From Candidatus Thiodictyon syntrophicum (GTDB taxonomy: Bacteria; Pseudomonadota; Gammaproteobacteria; Chromatiales; Chromatiaceae): 64,000 bases of DNA. A program made the position numbers and the translations under genes. The stretch lies in assembly GCF_002813775.1 (NCBI RefSeq), contig NZ_CP020370.1, positions 4,303,501 to 4,367,500 of the forward strand. The letters are read 5' to 3'. Shown here piece by piece: positions 7,605-13,830 of this stretch. Numbering within the stretch: the stretch's first letter is position 1; the number at the start of each line of letters is the position of its first letter. The notes beneath the pieces are model-generated. The model did not search any database. It was not told the origin of the DNA and saw only the letters and a list, made by a program, of their open reading frames with translations.

Positions 7605-10123
7605 GCCTGTTCCTGCGACTGCTGGAGGACGACGACAAGGCCCTGGCCCTGCGGACCGCCCTGCGCGCCGTCGCCGCCGGCGAGCCCGATCCGCGGGTGT
7701 TCGAGGCCGATCCCGATGCCTTCGCGCTGGTGCCTGGGGCGCCGTTTGCGTATTGGATTAGCCCGAGTGCCCAAAGCGCATTCAGTCGCCTTCCGAATTT
7801 CGAGGGGGAACGACGGACCGCCAAGTGCGGAGCTGGGACGCTGGATGATTTTCGCTTCCTGCGATTGGACTGGGAAGTGCCGGTTTCAGTCGCCGAGTGG
7901 GTCTCATTTGCGAAAGGAGGAGCCTTCGGACGTTATTATGCGGACTTGTATCTGCGCCTCGCTTGGGCCAATGCAGGCAGAGAGATCCAATGTTTTGTTG
8001 AAGCCAAGGTCGGCAGCGCTACCCGGAAGATCCAAGCCCAACCCTGGTACTTCCGCCCCGGCCTCACCTGGCCGCGGAGAACCAACGGGCTGAGCTTCCG
8101 TGCCATGCCGGCAGGCTGCATCTTCGCCGACAAAGGCCCAGCCGCCTTCGTCGACGGCGACGACCCCGAGTCCCTGCTCGCGCTCTGTGCCCTGGTCAAC
8201 TCGGCGCCCTTCGGCGCCTTGGTCGCGCTTCAATTGGCGAGAACCGAGCTCGCCCAATCCTATGAGGTCGGCCTGATCCAGCAGACCCCGGTCCCCCCGC
8301 TGACGACCGACGACGGACGACCGACGACCCACGCCCAAACCCTGTCCACCCTGGCCCACCGCGCCTGGTCCCTAAAACACGCCCTAGACACCGCCACCGA
8401 GACCTCCCACGCCTTCCGGCTGCCGGCCCTGCTCCAGGTTCCCGGCGAGGACCTGGCCGCCCGCGCCGCGGCCTGGTCCGCTCGGGTGCAGGCCACGGAG
8501 GCGGCGCTTGCCGACATCCAGGCGGACATCGACGACTGCTGCTTCGCGCTCTACGGGATCGACGGTGAGGATCGGCGGCGGATCGAGGTCGGCCCCGGCG
8601 GTACGCCCGATGCGGCGCCCACCGACCCAGGCGAGGATGGGGGCGAGGACGACGAGGGTCCCGGCGCGGTCGCCGACCCGGCCCCGCTGACCGCCTTGCT
8701 GGTCTCCTGGGCCCTCGGTGTCGCCTGCGGACGCTTCGACCTGCGGCTCGCGACCGGCCAGCGCGCCGCGCCCGCTGCGCCGGGACCCTTCGACCCCCTG
8801 CCAGTCTGCCCGCCCGGCCAATTGCAAAACGCCCAGGCTCTGCCGGCAGGAGCCGATGACCTGCCCGCCGCGTATCCCGTCGACATCCCTTGGGATGGCA
8901 TCCTGGTGGACGATCCGGGGCATGAGCGCGATCTTGCCGCGCGTAGCCGCGCTGTCTTCGATATCGTCTTCGCCGATGGCGCGGACGGCGCCTGGCGCGA
9001 GGCCGCCGAGATACTCGCAGGCCGAGGGAATGATCTCCGGGCCTGGTTCGCGCGGTCATTCTTCGCGGACCACATCAAGCGCTGCTCGAAGAGCCGCCGC
9101 AAGGCCCCGATCTACTGGCAGCTCGCCACCCCCTCGGCGGGCTACTCGGTCTGGCTCAATTACCATCGCTTCACTCGGGACACCCTGTACAAGGTCCTCA
9201 ACGACTCTATGACCCCCAAGCTCCAACACGAGGAGCGCAAGCTGATGGGGCTGGTCCAGGGCGCCGGTGGCACCCCGACCGCCAACCAGCGCAAGGAGAT
9301 CGCCGAGCAGGAACGCTTTGTCGAGGAACTCCGAACCTTCCGAGAAGAGGTCGGTCTGGTTGCCCCATTGTGGAATCCGGACCTCAACGACGGCGTCATT
9401 ATCAACTTCGCGCCCCTGTGGCGCCTGGTTCCCCAGCACCGAGCCTGGCAGAAGGAGTGCAAGGACTGCTGGGGCAGACTCACGGTCGGCGACTACGACT
9501 GGGCGCACCTGGCGATGCATCTCTGGCCCGAGCGGGTCGTCCCTAAGTGCGCCATGGACCGCAGCCTCGCCATCGCCCACGGGCTGGAAGCGGTCTTCTG
9601 GGAAGAGTCGTCGGTCGTCAGTCGTCGGTCGTCGGCGCAAGACTCTCTTGCTGACGACCGAAGACTGACGACTGACGACGTACCACCCGGGAAGTGGCTG
9701 CCCCTCACGGTTGCGCAGGCAGAGGTCGACCGCCTCATCGCGGAACGCACCTCCGCCGCGGTCAAGGACGCACTGACCAGCCTGCTGGAGGCCCCCGCGC
9801 CGGCCACTGGCAGTGGCGGTGGCCGCAAGTCGTCGGGACGGGGCCCGGTTCGGCGCGTTCCTACTGCCCCGAAGACAGATAATGCCGGCGCCGGCTCCGG
9901 ACCTGCAACGGGTTCCGCTGCCCCTGATCCGGTCATGCTGGACGCCGTCAAGCAGGCCATCGCCGCGGCCCAGGGTGCGACCAGCAAGTCCGAGGTCCTC
10001 GCCGCCACCGGCCTCACCGACGCCCAGTGGAATGCCGCCATCAACGCCTTGCTCGCCGCGGGCACAGTCACCAAGACCGGCGCCGGCCGTGGCACACGCT
10101 ACCAACTCTCAGCCCCCGACTGA
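7601..10123 (+). CDS. pglX: PglX C-terminal half, separate cistron
   Basis: 840 residues from GTG 7601, overlapping the PIN toxin stop. A ribosome-binding site CAGGAG lies 12 nt upstream. It resumes PglX where the first half stopped: SLFLRLLEDDDKALALRTAL, PDPRVFEADP, GAPFAYWISPSAQ, then LVNSAPFGALVALQLART and the C-terminal blocks KAPIYWQLATPSAGYSVW and HLAMHLWPERVVPKCAMDRS. These regions correspond to the target-recognition and C-terminal domains. The last 60 residues form a winged-helix-like domain after an Ala/Gly-rich linker. Two palindromic repeat insertions are in frame (8299-8332 and 9606-9682). Together the two halves equal one PglX of about 1,500 residues. Confidence 0.85.
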   Translation: MSLFLRLLEDDDKALALRTALRAVAAGEPDPRVFEADPDAFALVPGAPFAYWISPSAQSAFSRLPNFEGERRTAKCGAGTLDDFRFLRLDWEVPVSVAEWVSFAKGGAFGRYYADLYLRLAWANAGREIQCFVEAKVGSATRKIQAQPWYFRPGLTWPRRTNGLSFRAMPAGCIFADKGPAAFVDGDDPESLLALCALVNSAPFGALVALQLARTELAQSYEVGLIQQTPVPPLTTDDGRPTTHAQTLSTLAHRAWSLKHALDTATETSHAFRLPALLQVPGEDLAARAAAWSARVQATEAALADIQADIDDCCFALYGIDGEDRRRIEVGPGGTPDAAPTDPGEDGGEDDEGPGAVADPAPLTALLVSWALGVACGRFDLRLATGQRAAPAAPGPFDPLPVCPPGQLQNAQALPAGADDLPAAYPVDIPWDGILVDDPGHERDLAARSRAVFDIVFADGADGAWREAAEILAGRGNDLRAWFARSFFADHIKRCSKSRRKAPIYWQLATPSAGYSVWLNYHRFTRDTLYKVLNDSMTPKLQHEERKLMGLVQGAGGTPTANQRKEIAEQERFVEELRTFREEVGLVAPLWNPDLNDGVIINFAPLWRLVPQHRAWQKECKDCWGRLTVGDYDWAHLAMHLWPERVVPKCAMDRSLAIAHGLEAVFWEESSVVSRRSSAQDSLADDRRLTTDDVPPGKWLPLTVAQAEVDRLIAERTSAAVKDALTSLLEAPAPATGSGGGRKSSGRGPVRRVPTAPKTDNAGAGSGPATGSAAPDPVMLDAVKQAIAAAQGATSKSEVLAATGLTDAQWNAAINALLAAGTVTKTGAGRGTRYQLSAPD
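8299..8332. repeat. Partial GTCGTCGG-type element in frame in pglX C-terminal half
   Basis: Only the right arm (TGACGACCGACGACGGACGA and on) is present. It encodes LTTDDGRPTTH. Confidence 0.7.
9606..9682. repeat. Full GTCGTCGG-type palindromic element in frame in pglX C-terminal half
   Basis: Copy closely related to the one at 5733, with the same CAAGACTCTCTTGCTGACGA type centre. It encodes SSVVSRRSSAQDSLADDRR. Confidence 0.8.
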
Positions 10124-10146
10124 CGACCCAAACCGGAGCCCCGACC

Positions 10147-10410
10147 ATGACCCATCAGATGATCATCGACTACGACGACGACGTGCTGGCCAATGTCGCG
10201 CTCTCGCCTGCCGAGTTTGCCGAGGAGGCGCGTCTCCTGCTTGCGGCCAAGCTCTACGAGCAGGGCAAGTTGTCTTCCGGGCAGGCCGCGAAGCTGTGCG
10301 GCAAGGGTCGCGTCGATTTCTTGTTTTCGCTCGCACGGGTTGGCGTGCCGATGAGCAATCTACGGCCGGACGATGCCGAACTGGAAATCGACTTTACCCT
10401 CCATGGATAA
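10147..10410 (+). CDS. UPF0175 family antitoxin
   Basis: 87 residues from ATG 10147, 23 nt after the pglX C-terminal stop. It has the UPF0175 pattern: an N-terminal strand, then SPAEFAEEARLLLAAKLYEQGKLS, and a helix-turn-helix-like SSGQAAKLCGKGRVDFLFSL. These are DNA-binding antitoxins paired with DUF3368 PIN-like toxins, and exactly such a gene follows with an 8-nt overlap. The pair is complete and lies inside the BREX transcription unit. Confidence 0.8.
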   Translation: MTHQMIIDYDDDVLANVALSPAEFAEEARLLLAAKLYEQGKLSSGQAAKLCGKGRVDFLFSLARVGVPMSNLRPDDAELEIDFTLHG

Positions 10411-10879
10411 GCGCATCGTCATCAATACGGGGCCGCTGATCGCGCTGATGCGCATGAAGGCCCTGGAGATCCCGGGCAAGCTGGACCTCACCTTCATTAC
10501 GCCGGAGGAGGTCCGTCGTGAGCTCGATGATGGGGCTAGCGTGGGCTATCCCCCCGTCCGCCCGGTCTGGCTCTCCTACCAGCGGTTGCAGTCGCCGCTG
10601 CCTACCCTGGTGACCTCAGTACTGGATGCAGGTGAGGCGGCAGTCATTCAGCTCGCGATCGACGAAGGCATCGCACAGGTCTGCATCGATGAATTGAAAG
10701 GGCGACGCATGGCGCGCGCGGTTGGTCTCAAAGTCACCGGAGCCCTTGGACTCTTGGGCAAAGCAAAACGGGAAGGGATCATTTCAGAGGTGAGGCCGTA
10801 CCTCGACCGCGCCCTTCAGACGGGTATCCGCTATCACCCGGACCTGGTGCAGCGCTTCCTGGAAGCCTTGGGCGAGTGA
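10403..10879 (+). CDS. DUF3368 (PIN-like) toxin
   Basis: 158 residues from ATG 10403, overlapping the antitoxin. Family hallmarks are VINTGPLIALMRM (first acidic/Asn-Thr-Gly site), DAGEAAVIQLAIDEG and CIDELKGRRMARAVGLKVTG, then a helical C-terminus ending near LEALGE. It is predicted to be a PIN-fold nuclease toxin. Heptamer repeats begin 6 nt after its stop. Confidence 0.8.
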   Translation: MDKRIVINTGPLIALMRMKALEIPGKLDLTFITPEEVRRELDDGASVGYPPVRPVWLSYQRLQSPLPTLVTSVLDAGEAAVIQLAIDEGIAQVCIDELKGRRMARAVGLKVTGALGLLGKAKREGIISEVRPYLDRALQTGIRYHPDLVQRFLEALGE

Positions 10880-10884
10880 TCCTT

Positions 10885-10932
10885 TCCCGAACTCCGAACT
10901 CCGAACTCCGAACCCCGAACTCCGAACCCAGA
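10885..10932 (+). repeat. Heptameric tandem repeat (TCCGAAC type)
   Basis: Six to seven units of CCGAACT/CCGAACC between the DUF3368 toxin and the next UPF0175 gene, ending 8 nt before its ATG. Confidence 0.85.
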
Positions 10933-10939
10933 GTCCCCG

Positions 10940-11224
10940 ATGAACCTAGCCTTCGACATCGATCCCAGCGTTCTGGCCAGCGTCCGCCGAGACCCCGAGG
11001 AATTCGTTCGCGAGCTGCGCTTGGCGGCGGCGGTGAAGTGGTACGAACTGGAACGTGTCAGTCAGGGCCGTGCCGCGGAGATCGCCGGCGTTTCCCGCGC
11101 CGAGTTCATCGATACCCTCGGCAAATACGGCGTGACACCGTTCCAGCAGACCGGGGAGGAGATAGTGGCCGACCTGGATGCGCTGAAACGCGTTTGCGGT
11201 CGCGACGTTGCAGGCTGCGCGTGA
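10940..11224 (+). CDS. Second UPF0175 family antitoxin (toxin partner decayed)
   Basis: 94 residues from ATG 10940. The pattern is DPEEFVRELRLAAAVKWYEL, then RVSQGRAAEIAGVSRAEFID, a clear UPF0175 helix-turn-helix, followed by GVTPFQQTGEEIVADLD. It is related in family but not close in sequence to the gene at 10147. Downstream only the tail of a DUF3368-like toxin is left, so this antitoxin has no intact partner here. It could still bind DNA or neutralise a related toxin. Confidence 0.78.
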   Translation: MNLAFDIDPSVLASVRRDPEEFVRELRLAAAVKWYELERVSQGRAAEIAGVSRAEFIDTLGKYGVTPFQQTGEEIVADLDALKRVCGRDVAGCA

Positions 11225-11228
11225 TGGG

Positions 11229-11342
11229 CGCGTTGAATCGCCGGCGATGCTGGTGCAGGCACTGCGTGATGTTGGTCTGCGCCTTGATGAGCAAGCGGTC
11301 GCCCATGCCTTTCACGCCATCTTGGGTGAGCCCTGGTCATGA
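11229..11342 (+). pseudogene. C-terminal remnant of a DUF3368-type toxin
   Basis: A start-less frame reads RVESPAMLVQALRDVGLRLD, EQAVAHAFHAILGEPWS and then a stop. This is the shape of the last 35 residues of DUF3368 toxins. It begins directly after the second UPF0175 antitoxin, where the toxin should start, so most of the toxin gene has been deleted. Confidence 0.55.
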
Positions 11343-11356
11343 CCCCGAAGCCTAAA

Positions 11357-11396
11357 CTGAAACTCCGAACTCCGAACTCCAAACTCCCCACACTCA
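11357..11396 (+). repeat. Heptameric tandem repeat (CTCCGAA type)
   Basis: Four to five degenerate units (AAACTCC, GAACTCC) between the toxin remnant and the small gene at 11408. Confidence 0.75.
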
Positions 11397-11407
11397 CGGA
11401 CGATCCG

Positions 11408-11557
11408 ATGACCGGGGACTATCAGCCGCGCACCGAAATCGGTCGATTGGCGCTAGCTGCCCGCAAGGCGTACATTGCGGGCGGGGGCGAATTGCTAAAT
11501 GCGGATGAGATTAGCGCCGAGGTCCGCCGCCGTCGCGGTGGTTTGGCTGATGAGTAA
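11408..11557 (+). CDS. Small antitoxin-like protein
   Basis: 49 residues from ATG 11408, beginning MTGDYQPRTEIGRLALAARK and ending in a basic ISAEVRRRRGG helix. It matches the middle of the decayed antitoxin at 4240 and the C-terminal half of the AF2212-like antitoxin at 6878, so it looks like the toxin-binding half of that family without the N-terminal domain. No toxin gene follows. It may be a truncated antitoxin or a small stand-alone one. Confidence 0.5.
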   Translation: MTGDYQPRTEIGRLALAARKAYIAGGGELLNADEISAEVRRRRGGLADE

Positions 11558-11572
11558 ACGGCGTACTGCCAT

Positions 11573-11791
11573 ATGGGAGCATTCATCGTGATCAGCGATC
11601 GGCTCGAACTAGCTGGAGCGGAGTCGGACCTGGTTCCGGTTGGTGACAGCGTGCCACCTAGAACCGCGTTGTGGGCTCGTCTGAACGCCTTGCGCGACCA
11701 AGCCGCTCAGGAAGGTGAACGGCCTGCGCCCATGTCCTGGGACCAAATTCTCGGGGAAGTGCAGCAGCGCCGTGGCGAACAGGACCGTTGA
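11573..11791 (+). CDS. Small hypothetical protein, antitoxin-like C-terminus
   Basis: 72 residues from ATG 11573. The last 45 residues (PPRTALWARLNALRDQAAQE to WDQILGEVQQRRGEQDR) have the same layout as the C-terminal helices of the proteins at 11408 and 6878. The N-terminus is not recognised. No partner toxin is present. Its function is unknown; an orphan antitoxin is the simplest reading. Confidence 0.45.
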   Translation: MGAFIVISDRLELAGAESDLVPVGDSVPPRTALWARLNALRDQAAQEGERPAPMSWDQILGEVQQRRGEQDR

Positions 11792-11840
11792 CTCCGAACT
11801 CTGAACCCCGAACTCCTAACTCCGAACCCCAAACTCCGAT
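11790..11840 (+). repeat. Heptameric tandem repeat (CCGAACT type)
   Basis: About seven units (CTCCGAA, CCCCGAA, CTCTGAA, CTCCTAA) directly after the small gene, 36 nt before the AAA ATPase start. Confidence 0.8.
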
Positions 11841-11875
11841 CTGGCCAACATCGACAACCAGTAGGTTCGATTCTC

Positions 11876-13132
11876 ATGCTCCAATACCTGCAATTTCAGG
11901 ACGTCGGTCCCGCTCCACACATGGAAATCGCATTCCAGGAGCGCATGAATTTCCTGGTGGGCGATAACGGATTGGGGAAGACATTCCTGCTGGACGCGGC
12001 CTGGTGGGCCTTGACCCGGACCTGGGCGCGGCAAAAGCTCATGCCCCATCGCCCCCCCACCAAGCCGCAGATCACCTTCCGCTACACGAAGAAGAGTGGG
12101 GGGCCTTACGCGTATACGAGCAGGTTCGATCGAGAATCGGAACACTGGCCCCGTGCCCGGGGGCGCCCGTCGATCCCGGGATTGGTGCTCTACGCCCAAG
12201 TCGATGGGGGCTTTTCGGTGTGGGACGAGGCGCGCAACTACTGGAAGGGTGAGAACCCCGACCGGCAGACCGCCTATCTGTTTTCCCCGCAATCGGTTTG
12301 GGACGGGTTGCCGCTTAACGAGCCGGTCAAGTACTGCAATGGCCTGATCGCAGACTGGGCAAGCTGGCAGCTTGAAAACGGTAAGGCATTCGAGCAGTTG
12401 CAAAGCGTCCTAGGGGCGCTTTCCCCCGGGGACGAGGAGCCGTTAGAGTCCGGCGCCTTGGTCAAGGTCTCTCTGGGCGACGCGCGCAAACACCCCTGCA
12501 TCAAGATGCCCTATGGCTTGCAGGTCCCGCTGATCCATGCCTCGGCGGGAATACGTCGCATCGTGTCCCTCGGCTATCTGCTGGTTTGGGCCTGGCAGGA
12601 ACACCTCGCCTCGGCTGAGCTTCAGGGGATTACGCCCGCTCGGGAGATCGTTTTTTTGATCGACGAAGTCGAGGCCCATTTGCATCCCCAGTGGCAGCGC
12701 CGCATCGTCCCCGCACTTCTGGATGTCATGGAGGCCCTCACTGGAGAGCACACGATCCCGGTTCAGTTGATCACAGCAACGCATTCGCCTTTGGTGCTGG
12801 CATCGTCGGAGCCACGCTTCGACGATCGCAGGGATGCAATCTGGGAGCTTGATCTGACCCACGGCGAGGTGCAGCTCCGAGCCTTCCCATGGAGTCGCCA
12901 GGGCGATGCCAATGCGTGGTTGACTTCGTCAGCCTTCGACTTGAAGGAGCCCAGGTCCTTGGAGGCGGAACTGGCAATTACTCAGGCACTGGCGTTGCTG
13001 CGACAGGAGTCCCCGTCTCTCGCGGATATCGATAAGGTCGACGCAGCGTTGCGCGAAGTGTTAAGTGACATCGACCGGTTTTGGGTCCGCTGGTCCCGCT
13101 ATCGGGAATCGCAGAAGGGGCACGCCAGTTGA
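11876..13132 (+). CDS. AAA ATPase, Septu PtuA-like
   Basis: 418 residues from ATG 11876. It is an SMC/ABC-type ATPase. Walker A (GDNGLGKTFLL) is near residue 30, the signature-like region is around HASAGIRRIVSLGYLL, Walker B (REIVFLIDEVEAHLHPQW) is near residue 255-270, and an H-loop-like TATHSPLVLAS follows. Paired with an HNH endonuclease gene whose TTG start overlaps its stop, it has the two-gene layout of the Septu defence system (PtuA ATPase + PtuB nuclease) and of some retron effectors. Assignment to Septu rests on this pairing and not on a database match. It lies between toxin-antitoxin genes and pglZ, nested in the BREX unit. Confidence 0.7.
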   Translation: MLQYLQFQDVGPAPHMEIAFQERMNFLVGDNGLGKTFLLDAAWWALTRTWARQKLMPHRPPTKPQITFRYTKKSGGPYAYTSRFDRESEHWPRARGRPSIPGLVLYAQVDGGFSVWDEARNYWKGENPDRQTAYLFSPQSVWDGLPLNEPVKYCNGLIADWASWQLENGKAFEQLQSVLGALSPGDEEPLESGALVKVSLGDARKHPCIKMPYGLQVPLIHASAGIRRIVSLGYLLVWAWQEHLASAELQGITPAREIVFLIDEVEAHLHPQWQRRIVPALLDVMEALTGEHTIPVQLITATHSPLVLASSEPRFDDRRDAIWELDLTHGEVQLRAFPWSRQGDANAWLTSSAFDLKEPRSLEAELAITQALALLRQESPSLADIDKVDAALREVLSDIDRFWVRWSRYRESQKGHAS

Positions 13133-13830
13133 TCAGGGTTACGCCGGCCCCTGAGCCACCCGATTTCGATGCAAAGGTACGTCAACCCGGATTGCGTGCC
13201 ATTGCCGAGATGACGGGGCAGATGCCAACCTATCCGCGCAAGTCGGGAAAGGCATTCAAGCCACGAACCCGCAAGGAAGTCCAGTCCGACGGCACCAGTA
13301 TTGCCGTCCGGATCGACCGTCCGGAAGACCTGCCGCCGTCTGAGATCGAACCCTACTGGACCGCGGCGATTGATGATCTGATGCAAGCCTACGACGAAGT
13401 CTGTGCCTACTCGTGCTTTCGCATTCACCCGGTGACGGGCGCTGGCTCGGTCGATCACATGGCGCCGAAGTCGCGCGCCTGGAATCGCGTCTATGAGTGG
13501 GATAACTATCGCCTAGCCGCTGCGCGATTGAACGCGCGCAAGAACGCTTTCGGGGACGTGCTCGATCCGTTCGAGGTGCAAAACGGCTGGTTCGAGTTAG
13601 AACTCGTGGGATTCCAGGTTCTTCCGGCGCATGGGCTGACGCAGGATATTCACGAACAGGTCCAGAACACGATCGATAGGCTCGGGCTGAACGACTTCCG
13701 ATCTTACCGCGAGGAGGACGCCGTGTGCTATTGGGAGGAACAGGTTTCATTTGCCCGGTTGATTAAGGAGTCGCCATTCGTCGCGCTGGAACTACGCCGT
13801 CAAGGACGGTTGCTCGCTGGAGACGTCTGA
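13129..13830 (+). CDS. HNH endonuclease, Septu PtuB-like
   Basis: 233 residues from TTG 13129, which overlaps the ATPase stop (TTGA) and has AAGGGG about 9 nt upstream. A longer TTG start at 13081 would overlap the ATPase by 50 nt and is less likely. The HNH core reads SVDHMAPKSRAWNRVYEWDN, then YRLAAARLNARKNAFGDVLD, with the catalytic DH pair. The Cys pairs that usually bind zinc around such HNH cores (CxxC and CxxCN) are not seen; one isolated Cys-Phe-Arg remains before the core. The predicted role is cleavage of DNA or RNA when licensed by the ATPase. The stop overlaps the pglZ start (TGATG), so it is translationally coupled to BREX. Confidence 0.72.
   Translation: MIRVTPAPEPPDFDAKVRQPGLRAIAEMTGQMPTYPRKSGKAFKPRTRKEVQSDGTSIAVRIDRPEDLPPSEIEPYWTAAIDDLMQAYDEVCAYSCFRIHPVTGAGSVDHMAPKSRAWNRVYEWDNYRLAAARLNARKNAFGDVLDPFEVQNGWFELELVGFQVLPAHGLTQDIHEQVQNTIDRLGLNDFRSYREEDAVCYWEEQVSFARLIKESPFVALELRRQGRLLAGDV

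Noticed and set aside
5077-9682. CRISPR or direct-repeat protein domain in pglX
   Set aside because: The segments are palindromes at DNA level scattered in the gene, and the residues they encode are low-complexity linkers.
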